Source: Marivirga lumbricoides
GTDB lineage: Bacteria; Bacteroidota; Bacteroidia; Cytophagales; Cyclobacteriaceae
Length of the DNA: 64,000 bases
Assembly (NCBI RefSeq): GCF_014636295.1
Contig: NZ_BMEC01000007.1
Location: forward strand, 1-64,000
Direction: 5' to 3'
Part shown: one piece after another, positions 8,234 through 17,174 of the stretch
Numbering within the stretch: the stretch's first letter is position 1
Layout: each line of letters starts with the position of its first letter
Position numbers and translations under genes: made by a program
Notes under the pieces: generated by a model
The model's database searches: none
The model's input: only the letters and a program-made list of their open reading frames with translations
Told to the model about the DNA's origin: nothing

Positions 8234-8929
8234 TTAATCGCGGTTGCCTAAAAACATCATGATATAATATAATAAAGTGACTAATGAAGCTATTGCCGCA
8301 ACAACATATGTCATGGCAGCCCATTTTAAGGCATCTTTTGCCATCTCGTGCTCTCTGCTGTTGACTACTCCTGAAGCAGTCATCCATGCCAAACCTCTTT
8401 TACTGGCATCGAACTCTACCGGTAAAGTGATAAAAGCAAATAATGTAAAAACTGTATAACAGCCTATTATAACCATTAATGCAAGCTGATAATTTATAAA
8501 CTGTGGCAATAGAAAAGCACCAAAGATCATAGCCATAAATATAAAATTCATGATTTTAGCACTTACATTCTGAATGGGCACTAAAGCTGACCTCATCTCA
8601 AGAAAAGCATAGGCTTTAGCATGCTGAACAGCATGTCCTACCTCATGCGCAGCGATAGCAACAGCAGCTGCTGAGCGCATACCATAAACTTCAGGACTTA
8701 AATTTACTGTTTTGTTTGCCGGATTGTAGTGGTCTGTTAATTGACCTTCTACAGACATTACTTTCACATCATAGATTCCATTGTCTCTTAACATTTTCTC
8801 TGCAGCTTCCTTTCCGGAAAGCTGAGAACTGAGTGCAATCTGAGAATACTTTTTAAATTTATTCTTCAGTCGTCTTTGAACTGCAAAACTTACAATTGCA
8901 AAACCTATTACAATTATTAGGATAACCAT
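8234..8929 (-). CDS. YugP-type membrane zinc metallopeptidase
   Basis: A 231-residue membrane protein with an N-terminal helix (1-17), the zinc-protease motif HEVGH at 95-99 followed by AVQHAKAYAFLEMR, and three further membrane helices (about 125-145, 148-170 and 205-227). This is the layout of the Zn-dependent protease YugP family. The substrate is unknown. It is the last gene of the panC-panD-flippase-rfaE2-yugP run and lies 18 bases after rfaE2. Confidence 0.85.
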   Translation of the reverse strand: MVILIIVIGFAIVSFAVQRRLKNKFKKYSQIALSSQLSGKEAAEKMLRDNGIYDVKVMSVEGQLTDHYNPANKTVNLSPEVYGMRSAAAVAIAAHEVGHAVQHAKAYAFLEMRSALVPIQNVSAKIMNFIFMAMIFGAFLLPQFINYQLALMVIIGCYTVFTLFAFITLPVEFDASKRGLAWMTASGVVNSREHEMAKDALKWAAMTYVVAAIASLVTLLYYIMMFLGNRD

Positions 8930-8947
8930 TTTATTAACCCTCCTTAT

Positions 8948-9421
8948 TTATTTAAATTGATTGATAATACTAGTTGTAGAATATCCAGCTACTAAGTCGA
9001 TCGTTTCTACTTTACCACCATTGCGCAATACGATATCTGCTCCCACTATGTTGCTTATCGTATAGTCACTTCCTTTTATCAAAACATCTGGCAATAGTGT
9101 ACTGATAATATTTTCAGGTGTGTCTTCAGAAAAGAAAGTAACTGCATCAACGAATGATAGTGCAGCCAACAACCTTGCTCTGGCGTATTCATTATTCACT
9201 GGTCTGTTAGGTCCTTTCAGCTTTTTAACGGAAGAGTCCGTATTAATGGCAACAATTAATTTTGTTCCTTTTTCAGCTGCTTTTTCCAGGTAGTCTACAT
9301 GTCCAAGGTGTAATAAGTCAAAGCAGCCGTTGGTAAAAACAATAGTTTCACCTCCTTCTTTCCATTTTTCAATTTGCAGAAGCAGTTTAGAGTCTACTAA
9401 AATTTTATCAGCTGTTGACAT
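8948..9421 (-). CDS. rfaE2: D-glycero-beta-D-manno-heptose 1-phosphate adenylyltransferase
   Basis: A 157-residue nucleotidyltransferase corresponding to the C-terminal half of HldE. It activates heptose-1-phosphate with ATP to ADP-heptose for the lipopolysaccharide core. The nucleotide-binding motif TNGCFDLLHLGH (30-41) and KGPNRPVN plus KGSDYT further on are diagnostic. The kinase half is absent, as is usual when RfaE1 and RfaE2 are separate proteins. Its start overlaps the stop of the upstream flippase-like gene by 14 bases. Confidence 0.9.
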   Translation of the reverse strand: MSTADKILVDSKLLLQIEKWKEGGETIVFTNGCFDLLHLGHVDYLEKAAEKGTKLIVAINTDSSVKKLKGPNRPVNNEYARARLLAALSFVDAVTFFSEDTPENIISTLLPDVLIKGSDYTISNIVGADIVLRNGGKVETIDLVAGYSTTSIINQFK

Positions 9422-10430
9422 AATCAGTTTTGGCCTGTCTTTTGGGAATAATCATACTTATAAAAAAGGATATAATTCCTATGACCATAATAGCCAGTGA
9501 ATTGGTTGTATGCAAAAGAAAAGCAAAAAATATGCCGTCATCCTCAGGCACACCATACAATAACAAACCTGCACTCATTAAATAATGAAAAGCCCCAATT
9601 CCACCTTGTACAGGTGCTGCCATACCTAGTCCGCCTAATACCAGCATAGTAAATCCTGCCACTACTGACAAACTTTCAGTTTCTTCCAGGCTAAAAATGA
9701 CCACATATGTCATTAAATAATAAAGAATCCAGATGAATAGAGTGGTGATCCAAAAACGAGTAGGGCTTTTTAAATGTCTGATTGAAGTTATACCTTCCAC
9801 CATCTGCCTTAAAAAAACCACTATTTTATTATAAAGGAGATTCTTCTGAAAACGCTCATGATTTCTTCTGAGAAAAAAGAAAAGGAAGACGATGACTAGA
9901 AAAAGAAAACTGAAGATAGCGATCAGGCTTATATAATTATTTCCTATTCCCTCAGTTTTTTCTGCAACTAAACTGTAAAAGAATTGGCTTATCCGGTCAA
10001 ATTCAAGAGCAAGAGTAAAAATGACTACTGTTAAAAGGCAGAGCACATCTATAATCCTTTCAGTTACCACACTACCTATTCCTTTACTAATAGGTACTTC
10101 ATCTGTTTTCTGCAAAATACCGCACCGAGAGATTTCTCCCATGCGCGGAACAATAAAATTAGCTAAGTAGCCTACCATTACCGCTAAAAAAGTACGGGAT
10201 GCCTTTAACTGAAAGCCCATGGGCTCCAAAAGCATATTCCATCTTACTGCTCTTAAAAAATGGCTAAAAATGGCAAGGAATATAGATAAATAAACCCATC
10301 TCAAATCAACATGCCTAAATCTTTCAAGCATTTCGGAGAAGTTGATATCTTTATAAAGGTACCAAAATAGCAGTATTGCTACCGCCAAAGAGATAGTATA
10401 CTTTAGGAAAGATTTAATCCCTTTTCTCAA
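9408..10430 (-). CDS. LPG synthase TM-domain / flippase-like membrane protein
   Basis: A 340-residue protein with about eight membrane helices and the UPF0104/lysylphosphatidylglycerol-synthase TM domain pattern: RAVRWNMLLEPMG (about 61-73), the YLANFIVPRMGEISR segment (about 88-102), TERIIDVLCLL, and a Gly-rich PVQGGIGAFHYLM near 275. No catalytic domain is attached. Relatives are thought to move or modify lipids; no substrate can be assigned here. It sits between panD (4-base gap) and rfaE2 (14-base overlap), which suggests an envelope role. Confidence 0.8.
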   Translation of the reverse strand: MRKGIKSFLKYTISLAVAILLFWYLYKDINFSEMLERFRHVDLRWVYLSIFLAIFSHFLRAVRWNMLLEPMGFQLKASRTFLAVMVGYLANFIVPRMGEISRCGILQKTDEVPISKGIGSVVTERIIDVLCLLTVVIFTLALEFDRISQFFYSLVAEKTEGIGNNYISLIAIFSFLFLVIVFLFFFLRRNHERFQKNLLYNKIVVFLRQMVEGITSIRHLKSPTRFWITTLFIWILYYLMTYVVIFSLEETESLSVVAGFTMLVLGGLGMAAPVQGGIGAFHYLMSAGLLLYGVPEDDGIFFAFLLHTTNSLAIMVIGIISFFISMIIPKRQAKTDYVNS

Positions 10431-10434
10431 TTGA

Positions 10435-10782
10435 TTAGTTTAGTTTATTGTGGGCGTTAGGAAATATAAGAGTTGGCTTGAAAGTTTTAGCCTCTTCAAA
10501 ATCCAGGTGAGCGTAGCTAATAATAATGATGATATCTCCTACCTGCACTTTTCTAGCCGCAGGGCCGTTCAGGCAAACCATGCCACTTCCTCTTTCTCCT
10601 TTTATAACATAAGTTTCAATGCGCTCACCGTTGTTTACATTAACAATTTGCACCTTTTCATTCTCTATAATATTAGCCGCTTCCATTAAATCTTCATCTA
10701 TGGTAATGCTTCCAACGTAGTGCAGTTCAGCCTGAGTGACCTTTACTCTATGAATTTTTGATTTTAAAGACTCAATTAACAT
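10435..10782 (-). CDS. panD: Aspartate 1-decarboxylase
   Basis: PanD makes beta-alanine from aspartate for pantothenate synthesis. It is made as a proenzyme and self-cleaves at a Gly-Ser bond to form a pyruvoyl group. An ATG five codons further upstream exists, but from the ATG at 10782 the cleavage site YVGSITID falls exactly at Gly24-Ser25, as in the E. coli enzyme, so I choose that start (115 residues). The NGPAAR and DIIIIISYA segments near the end are typical. It follows panC after a 28-base gap, completing the beta-alanine and pantothenate steps. Confidence 0.93.
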   Translation of the reverse strand: MLIESLKSKIHRVKVTQAELHYVGSITIDEDLMEAANIIENEKVQIVNVNNGERIETYVIKGERGSGMVCLNGPAARKVQVGDIIIIISYAHLDFEEAKTFKPTLIFPNAHNKLN

Positions 10783-10810
10783 AAAATTTGTTTTCAATTT
10801 GGCCGCAAAG

Positions 10811-11656
10811 TTATGAAATTAAATACATGTTATCTATTAATCTCACATTTCCTATGTAGCCTGCTATGCACAGAACGGTATCTGGCCTTAAGTAGTTCTC
10901 ATGTCTGGGTTTCAGGTCTGAATCATCCACAATATCAAAGTATTCAAGCTTGGCAGAATGGTGCTGAAAAGCTTGCTGAACATTGGAAATAGTAGCTTGC
11001 CTGTCGTGGTTTTCTAACAATATTTTCCTGGCATTGGAAAGGCATTCGAAGAAGATTACAGCTTCCTGTCTTTCAAGAGGATTTAACCTTCCGTTCCTGG
11101 AGGACATAGCCAGGCCATCTGGCTCTCTTTGTATAGGAACAGATTCGATTTGTACATTGAAAAGCAATTCCTGCACTAATTTTTTTATGATGGTTAATTG
11201 CTGTAAATCTTTTTGGCCGAAAAATGCATAATCAGGCTGTACAATATGAAATAGTTTTGATACAACCAATGCTACCCCGCTGAAATGGTTAGGTCGGAAT
11301 GCCCCTTCAAGTACCTGGTCTAACTCACCAAAGTTGAATTTGAGGGTAGAGGTTTTTTGATACATTACTTCATCGGAAGGAGTAAAGAGTATATCGCAAT
11401 TTACAGTTTCCAGCTTTTTAATGTCCTCTTCCAGCAACCTGGGGTAATTAATGAGGTCATCACTGTTATTAAACTGAGTAGGGTTTACATAAATACTGCA
11501 AACTACCTTGTCAGCTTTTTTTTGTGCTGCTTTTATAAGGTTTAAATGGCCTTGATGTAGCGCGCCCATTGTGGGCACAAAAGCTATAGAATGGCCATTT
11601 TGACGCTCTTTCGCTATAACGCTTTGTATACTGGATATGGAATCGCAAATTATCAT
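10811..11656 (-). CDS. panC: Pantothenate synthetase
   Basis: PanC joins pantoate and beta-alanine using ATP. The 281-residue protein has the adenylate-forming motif [11 protein letters not shown] (28-38), the VNPTQFN pantoate-binding segment (58-64), FGQKDLQQ (about 146-153) and MSSRN (about 184-188) for the second ATP-binding loop. It is the first gene of a five-gene minus-strand run with panD, a flippase-like protein, rfaE2 and yugP. A TAnnTTTG motif lies 32 bases before its start. Confidence 0.95.
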   Translation of the reverse strand: MIICDSISSIQSVIAKERQNGHSIAFVPTMGALHQGHLNLIKAAQKKADKVVCSIYVNPTQFNNSDDLINYPRLLEEDIKKLETVNCDILFTPSDEVMYQKTSTLKFNFGELDQVLEGAFRPNHFSGVALVVSKLFHIVQPDYAFFGQKDLQQLTIIKKLVQELLFNVQIESVPIQREPDGLAMSSRNGRLNPLERQEAVIFFECLSNARKILLENHDRQATISNVQQAFQHHSAKLEYFDIVDDSDLKPRHENYLRPDTVLCIAGYIGNVRLIDNMYLIS

Positions 11657-11687
11657 AAAAAATGCGCTAAATTATAAAGTTTGAGAA

Positions 11688-11695
11688 CAAAACTA
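11688..11695 (-). promoter_or_regulatory. -7 promoter motif of the panC run
   Basis: The minus strand reads TAGTTTTG, a perfect TAnnTTTG match, ending 32 bases before the panC start in the 125-base divergent region. The -33 element is not obvious. Confidence 0.5.
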
Positions 11696-11737
11696 GCTTT
11701 TTATGAGAAAAATTAATGGAAATAGCATAAATTTTTG

Positions 11738-11745
11738 TATTTTTG
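11738..11745 (+). promoter_or_regulatory. -7 promoter motif of the GT5-domain gene
   Basis: The plus strand reads TATTTTTG, a perfect TAnnTTTG match, about 36 bases before the chosen ATG at 11782. It lies back to back with the panC promoter motif 43 bases away, so the two transcripts share one control region. Confidence 0.5.
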
Positions 11746-11781
11746 TGCTTCGTTTATGAATTAATCAAATCCAATAAACAT

Positions 11782-12594
11782 ATGTCAAAGCTTCGAATTC
11801 TCTACGTAGCCAACGAAATTAATCCATTTTTAAAAACATCAGAAGTCGCAGATTTTGTACGAAAGCTCCCTCAGGCCATGCAGGAGAGAGGAATGGAAAT
11901 TCGTATTTTAGTTCCGCGCTTTGGTCTAATCAATGAAAGGAAAAACAGACTACACGAAGTAGTACGTTTATCCGGGATCAATATTTCTGTAGGAGAAGAA
12001 GAAAAACCTTTAATAATAAAGGTGGCTTCTATCCCGAATGCGAAATTGCAGGTATATTTTATTGACAATGAAGATTATTTTCAGCGTAAAACTGTATTCC
12101 ATGATAAGGAGAATAATTTTTATGCTGATAATGATGAAAGAGCAATTTTCTTCTGTAAAGGTGCGTTAGAAACCGTAAGAAAATTAGGTTGGGCACCCGA
12201 TGTAGTGCATTGTAATGATTGGATGACAAGTCTGATCCCAATGTACCTTAAGACTACTTATAAGAACGATCCAATATTTAAAGATGCAAAATCTGTATTT
12301 ACTGTGTATAATACGGAATTCTCTCATAAATTTGGGACAGATTTACTGGATAAGGTTAAAATGCTTGATATTGATGATAGCATGTTATCTAATCTGGAAT
12401 CAGCGGATTTTGAAGGGTTTATCAAAATCGGGGCACAGTATGCGGACGCAGTTATAAAAGCAGGAGATGAGTTTAAAGAAAATCTGGATGAATTATTTTC
12501 AACATTTGATGAAGATAAAAAAGTTGATACCATTGAAAAAGGTGAAGGGTTTACAGAATCCTATTTCAATTTATATACAGAATTGGCAGGTTAA
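11782..12594 (+). CDS. Stand-alone GT5 (starch/glycogen synthase) N-terminal domain protein
   Basis: From the ATG at 11782 the protein has 270 residues and matches only the N-terminal Rossmann domain of GT5 glycogen synthases: RILYVANEINPFLKT, VLVPRFG-type strands, a Y/F-rich DNEDYF segment, and APDVVHCNDWMTSLIP (about 140-155). A full GT5 enzyme has about 480 residues and a C-terminal ADP-glucose domain, which is absent here. The usual KTGGLADV loop is KTSEVADF. It is therefore probably not a glycogen synthase, perhaps a regulatory or binding protein. Such orphans are conserved upstream of DUF4270 genes in this phylum. An upstream frame extension to 11743 is less likely because of the promoter motif. 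Confidence 0.75.
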   Translation: MSKLRILYVANEINPFLKTSEVADFVRKLPQAMQERGMEIRILVPRFGLINERKNRLHEVVRLSGINISVGEEEKPLIIKVASIPNAKLQVYFIDNEDYFQRKTVFHDKENNFYADNDERAIFFCKGALETVRKLGWAPDVVHCNDWMTSLIPMYLKTTYKNDPIFKDAKSVFTVYNTEFSHKFGTDLLDKVKMLDIDDSMLSNLESADFEGFIKIGAQYADAVIKAGDEFKENLDELFSTFDEDKKVDTIEKGEGFTESYFNLYTELAG

Positions 12595-13975
12595 GCCAGC
12601 AATATTCCTCGGGCCAGTAGTTCTACTGGCCCTAATTTTCCAATCTTGTGAAGAGCCCATTGAAGTAACCGGAGATTTGGTGCCGGGGGGTAATAATACA
12701 GACTTAAGATTTGTTGAATTTGATTTACCTGTTAAGCATTCAGCATTTGATTCCGTAATTGTAAGTTCCAATAATGTAAGCGGGTCTGTAGGAAGAGTTT
12801 ATATAGGGCATTATAATGACCCACAAATTGGGCAGATAGATGCTTCAGGCTATTTTGGTGTTTCCTTAACTAATAGTACTACAGAGAGAAATAATATTGA
12901 TGCAACTTCTCAACTGGTGAGAGCGCGCTTGTATATGAATTTCAACTATTTTTACGGAGATGAGTTTACTGCCCCTCAAACTTTTGTTTTAAGCCAACTT
13001 GCAGATACTATTGAAGCAAAGAACTATACCGTTAATGATGATATTCCAGTATCAGGGAATGGAAAAGTTTCTGTAGATACCTCCTTTGTAGTAAGACCTA
13101 CTGATACCTTAACTCATTATATTCCTCTTACAGCTTCATTTGGGAATACTATGTTTAATGCAGTAAAGAATGATGATTTAACGAACCTGGAAGTTGCACA
13201 GCTTCTTAAAGGTTTTAAAATACAAGCTGAAGGTGATGTTAATAATATAATGGGTCTGAATATTGCCTCAGGCGAATCTTATTTTGAATTGGTATTTACT
13301 GATGAAGACACGGTTTCAAGTGTTACATTTAATTTAACCGGTGCCAGTTTTACTAATGTGGATTATCAGCCAGGTGCCTTAATCCCTTCTGATTATTCTG
13401 GCAATAAATCCTTTGATTTAACTAACCCTGAGAAAATCTTTTTTAATAGTTTTTTAGGTATTTTTCCGCGATTTGACTTTCAACAGTATTTGAGTTTTAT
13501 AGATACTGTAGATTTTATGCTGATAAATAAAGCAGAGCTTGTAATACAAGATGAAACTTTACAGACTGAAAACAGTGTTACAGTTCAGAAATCTCCCCCA
13601 TCGATACTTGTTCCATACATTGTAGGAGATGAAGACCGTATTCTCAAAATTTCTGAAGATTTTTGGGCAATTCAGGCTAATTTTAGTAGTTCAGGAGGTA
13701 TTGCCAATCAGCAAGTGGCTTCTTCTCCTACCAACTTAACGTATGTAGCGGATGATAATAGAATAGTTGCAGATATTAGTTTTTTCCTTCAGGAGATATA
13801 TGATACTCCTACATTTTGGGATTCAGGAAACGATATTATCTTGACAGGGCAGTTTATTAGAAGAAATCCTACTCCATTTGTGGATACACCAATTATATCA
13901 GCAGGTAGCTTTAACAATTTGTTGGTGGATAAAGGAGATGTTAAATTAAAAGTTTATTATACTACATTTAAGTAA
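12509..13975 (+). CDS. DUF4270 lipoprotein
   Basis: A secreted lipoprotein of about 488 residues. A hydrophobic stretch ends in LIFQSC, giving the lipidation Cys, followed by a beta-rich extracytoplasmic domain typical of DUF4270 (GGNNTDLRFVEFDLPV, GHYNDPQIG, and the ending GDVKLKVYYTTF). The coding frame overlaps the end of the preceding gene by up to about 86 bases. In-frame ATGs lie at 12467, 12488 and 12509, and I choose the last because it gives the shortest n-region, although this is still long for a signal peptide. It precedes glmS by 6 bases. Function unknown. Confidence 0.75.
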   Translation: MKIKKLIPLKKVKGLQNPISIYIQNWQVKPAIFLGPVVLLALIFQSCEEPIEVTGDLVPGGNNTDLRFVEFDLPVKHSAFDSVIVSSNNVSGSVGRVYIGHYNDPQIGQIDASGYFGVSLTNSTTERNNIDATSQLVRARLYMNFNYFYGDEFTAPQTFVLSQLADTIEAKNYTVNDDIPVSGNGKVSVDTSFVVRPTDTLTHYIPLTASFGNTMFNAVKNDDLTNLEVAQLLKGFKIQAEGDVNNIMGLNIASGESYFELVFTDEDTVSSVTFNLTGASFTNVDYQPGALIPSDYSGNKSFDLTNPEKIFFNSFLGIFPRFDFQQYLSFIDTVDFMLINKAELVIQDETLQTENSVTVQKSPPSILVPYIVGDEDRILKISEDFWAIQANFSSSGGIANQQVASSPTNLTYVADDNRIVADISFFLQEIYDTPTFWDSGNDIILTGQFIRRNPTPFVDTPIISAGSFNNLLVDKGDVKLKVYYTTFK

Positions 13976-13981
13976 AAAATT

Positions 13982-15817
13982 ATGTGTGGAATTGTAGCCT
14001 ACATTGGGCATCAAAAAGCATCAGATGTAATTATCAAAGGTCTTAAAAGACTTGAATACAGAGGGTATGACAGTGCAGGAATAGCATTGATGGACGGAGG
14101 CCTCAACGTTTATAAAAAGAAAGGCAAAGTAAGTGAGCTGGAAGATTTTATAAAGGGAGAGGATTTAAAGAGCACAGTGGGTATGGGGCATACAAGATGG
14201 GCTACTCACGGTGAGCCTAATGATGTAAATGCGCATCCTCATTTTTCTCAAAGTGGAAATTTAGCCATTATCCATAATGGTATCATTGAAAACTACGCTG
14301 CCCTTAAAAAAGACCTTGAAGGAAAAGGCTACACTTTTAAAAGTGAAACTGATTCTGAAGTGTTTATTAACTTCATTGAAGATATTTATAATAACAATGA
14401 CGGTACACTTGAGGAAGCAGTAAGATTGGCCCTTACTAAAGTGGTAGGTGCTTATGCTATTGTTATTCTTTCAAAGGAAAAGCCAAATCAACTGATTGCT
14501 GCAAGAAAAGGCAGTCCGATGGTTATTGGAGTAGGTCGAAATGAATTTTTTATTGCTTCAGATGCTACGCCTATAGTTGAGTATACTAATGAAGTAGTTT
14601 ATGTAAATGACTACGAAATAGCTGTAATTAAAGATAGTGAGCTAACGATAAGAGATACTAAGGATGTTAAAATGACACCTTATATTCAAAAGGTGGATAT
14701 GGAATTGGAAGCCATTGAAAAAGGTGGTTTTGAACATTTCATGTTAAAAGAAATTTTTGAACAACCCAAGTCTATAAAAGATTGTTTCAGGGGAAGATTA
14801 ATTGCCAATAATGGTCAGTTAGTGTTAGGGGGCATCAGGGAGTATGCTAATGCTCTCACTAATGCAGAGCGAATTGTGATAGTGGCATGTGGAACTTCCT
14901 GGCATGCAGGCTTAGTGGCAGAGTATATTTTTGAAGAATTCTGCAGAATCCCTGTTGAGGTGGAGTATGCTTCTGAATTCAGGTACAGAAACCCTATTAT
15001 CAGAGAAGGAGATATAGTAATAGCCATTTCTCAATCCGGTGAAACAGCTGATACTTTGGCTGCTATGGAGTTGGCTAAATCGAAAGGGGCGATTGTACTG
15101 GGAGTATGTAATGTTGTAGGCTCTTCTATTTCAAGGGTATCGCATGAAGGAGTTTATACCCATGCCGGCCCGGAAATTGGGGTGGCCAGCACTAAAGCTT
15201 TTACAGCTCAGTTGACGGTATTGACAATGATTGCTTTGCGTGTAGCTCATCGAAAAGGCACTATGGCAGAGCAGCGTTACAGATCATTTTTAGCAGAATT
15301 GGAAAGTATTCCGGCTAAAGTGGAAAAGGCTTTAAAAACTGATGATCAGGTAAAGAAAATTGCAGCTTTATTTAAAGACTCCAGAAACTGTCTTTATTTA
15401 GGCAGAGGATACAACTTCCCGGTTGCTTTGGAAGGAGCTTTAAAGCTCAAAGAGATTTCCTATATCCATGCGGAAGGCTATCCTGCTGCTGAGATGAAGC
15501 ACGGACCTATTGCTTTAATAGATGAGGAGATGCCTGTAGTGGTTATTGCTACGCGGGATAGCTCTTATGATAAAATAGTGTCCAATATACAGGAAGTAAA
15601 GGCCAGAAAAGGAAAAGTTATTGCTATTGTTTCCGAAGGAGACTCTTTAATTCCGGGTATGGTTGACCACACAATTGAGGTTCCTGGTACACATGATGCT
15701 TTAATGCCTATGGTAGCAACCATTCCATTACAATTACTCTCTTACCATATTGCAGTAATGAGAAATTGTAACGTAGATCAGCCAAGAAATTTGGCTAAGA
15801 GTGTTACAGTGGAGTAA
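13982..15817 (+). CDS. glmS: Glutamine--fructose-6-phosphate aminotransferase (isomerizing)
   Basis: GlmS makes glucosamine-6-phosphate from fructose-6-phosphate and glutamine, the entry to UDP-GlcNAc for peptidoglycan and lipopolysaccharide. The 611-residue protein starts MCGIVAYIG, where Cys2 is the glutaminase nucleophile, and has GHTRWATHG (about 73-81). Two SIS domains follow (about 290-600), with ISQSGETADT and the closing PRNLAKSVTVE. Full length, no visible defect. It starts 6 bases after the DUF4270 gene and ends before a strong terminator. There is no glmS ribozyme room upstream. Confidence 0.97.
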   Translation: MCGIVAYIGHQKASDVIIKGLKRLEYRGYDSAGIALMDGGLNVYKKKGKVSELEDFIKGEDLKSTVGMGHTRWATHGEPNDVNAHPHFSQSGNLAIIHNGIIENYAALKKDLEGKGYTFKSETDSEVFINFIEDIYNNNDGTLEEAVRLALTKVVGAYAIVILSKEKPNQLIAARKGSPMVIGVGRNEFFIASDATPIVEYTNEVVYVNDYEIAVIKDSELTIRDTKDVKMTPYIQKVDMELEAIEKGGFEHFMLKEIFEQPKSIKDCFRGRLIANNGQLVLGGIREYANALTNAERIVIVACGTSWHAGLVAEYIFEEFCRIPVEVEYASEFRYRNPIIREGDIVIAISQSGETADTLAAMELAKSKGAIVLGVCNVVGSSISRVSHEGVYTHAGPEIGVASTKAFTAQLTVLTMIALRVAHRKGTMAEQRYRSFLAELESIPAKVEKALKTDDQVKKIAALFKDSRNCLYLGRGYNFPVALEGALKLKEISYIHAEGYPAAEMKHGPIALIDEEMPVVVIATRDSSYDKIVSNIQEVKARKGKVIAIVSEGDSLIPGMVDHTIEVPGTHDALMPMVATIPLQLLSYHIAVMRNCNVDQPRNLAKSVTVE

Positions 15818-15847
15818 TTAACATCTTAAAAATAAATTGAGTATAGG

Positions 15848-15874
15848 AAAAGGAGCTGAAAGGCTCCTTTTTTA
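15848..15874 (+). terminator. Intrinsic terminator after glmS
   Basis: AAAAGGAGC and GCTCCTTTT pair around a 6-nt loop, followed by further T residues, 31 bases past the glmS stop. It may also serve the convergent phosphoesterase gene in reverse. Confidence 0.85.
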
Positions 15875-15901
15875 TTTAGTATATTTTAAACTTATTAACG
15901 C

Positions 15902-17053
15902 TTACTTCAACTTCCCACTATATGTAATCTTTCCTTCTTTATTATCAGAAGCAGGAACCAAGAACTGGAGCCACAAGCTGCCATCTTCATAATAGTTAAG
16001 TTGCGCAAAACCTCTTGCCGACTGCCCAAATATGATTGTATCATCTCGCTTGAAATAGTCCTCTTTTGTTCCTGAGCCACTGATGATATGGTGAATATTC
16101 TTTTCTTTTTGATATTGCAATGTGTGATCGTGCCCGGCAGTGTAGACCACGTTTTCGTACTGGTTAAATCTGTCAGACAAGGCTTTCACCATTTCCTGGT
16201 ATTCAGGATGTGGAATATCCTGAATATGACCAATGTGTTTGCGATAAAGCGGGAATAAACTTCCGATTACTGGTAAAGGAATGTATAGATAAGGCTTTAA
16301 ATGGGTAAGGGGAAAAATATGATCTTTCAAAGGAAAATAACCCCCATGGGTTCCGTTGGAATAGAGCGGATGATGGGCTGAAACAATAATCTGTTTTTGT
16401 TGATTTTTAGCCAGAACATCCTCCAATTGCTTCAGATACTCCTCTTTTGTAGCCACAGTGCACCCATCTTTTGCTCCTCGCGGCTTTCCATAGCCATGAA
16501 GCCACCATTGGGTATCTAAAATAAGCCAAACAAGATGCTCATTCAATTCGATCTCTACGGGACCAGGGCACCCGCCATCAGGTAAAAAAGTATTACCCTT
16601 ATTCAGGTAAGATTCAACATATTTTTCCTGCCTTTGCACAAATTCATTCCCTTGTTTACCCCATCTTTGCCAATCGTGATTCCCTGGTAAAAAGATGATA
16701 CGACCGTTAAATTTTTTTAAAATATCTAACTGGGCATTAATCCGTTTCTCCTCAACTTTCCTGTGAGGATGCTCTTCCGGATGTAGTCCTGCATCATAAA
16801 TATTATCTCCCAAAAAAACTACTGATGTGTTTTCGGCATTTGAACCCTGCAATTTAGCCTGGAGCAATGCTAAGGATGGCTCAAGAGGATTAGTTTTTGG
16901 TAAACCTGCATCGCCCATAAGAAAGAGAGTGTGAAGAGGTGCTTCATCAGGAATCATTTCCTGGTTTGATGTACTGTTAAAGGGTTTAGAGGTTTGGCAG
17001 GAAATTAAAACAAATAATAGAAGTGAAATCAGTGAAAAATGAGATTTTGTCAT
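15902..17053 (-). CDS. Metallophosphoesterase lipoprotein (calcineurin-like)
   Basis: A 383-residue lipoprotein: signal peptide ending LISC (Cys19), then a calcineurin-like phosphoesterase domain with GDAG (47-50), GDN (82-84), GNHD (124-127), SAHHPLYSNG (near 225) and AGHDHTLQY (near 307). These supply the two-metal site. The spacing resembles purple-acid-phosphatase-type enzymes. The substrate is unknown; lipidation places it in the envelope, so phosphate scavenging from organic esters is plausible. It converges with glmS and is separated from the upstream fbp gene by 121 AT-rich bases. Confidence 0.85.
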   Translation of the reverse strand: MTKSHFSLISLLLFVLISCQTSKPFNSTSNQEMIPDEAPLHTLFLMGDAGLPKTNPLEPSLALLQAKLQGSNAENTSVVFLGDNIYDAGLHPEEHPHRKVEEKRINAQLDILKKFNGRIIFLPGNHDWQRWGKQGNEFVQRQEKYVESYLNKGNTFLPDGGCPGPVEIELNEHLVWLILDTQWWLHGYGKPRGAKDGCTVATKEEYLKQLEDVLAKNQQKQIIVSAHHPLYSNGTHGGYFPLKDHIFPLTHLKPYLYIPLPVIGSLFPLYRKHIGHIQDIPHPEYQEMVKALSDRFNQYENVVYTAGHDHTLQYQKEKNIHHIISGSGTKEDYFKRDDTIIFGQSARGFAQLNYYEDGSLWLQFLVPASDNKEGKITYSGKLK

Positions 17054-17174
17054 TCAGGTAAAAAGTAAGTAAGTTTTAAAAAATAGATGGTTAAGTTGAT
17101 GTAATTAGGACTAATAATTAAATACAAAGGTTAATTTTTTTCAAAGTTAGAAGGTTTTGTAAACAATATATAAT

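Noticed and set aside
13976-13981. A glmS ribozyme upstream of glmS
   Set aside because: Only 6 bases separate glmS from the preceding coding sequence, leaving no room for it.
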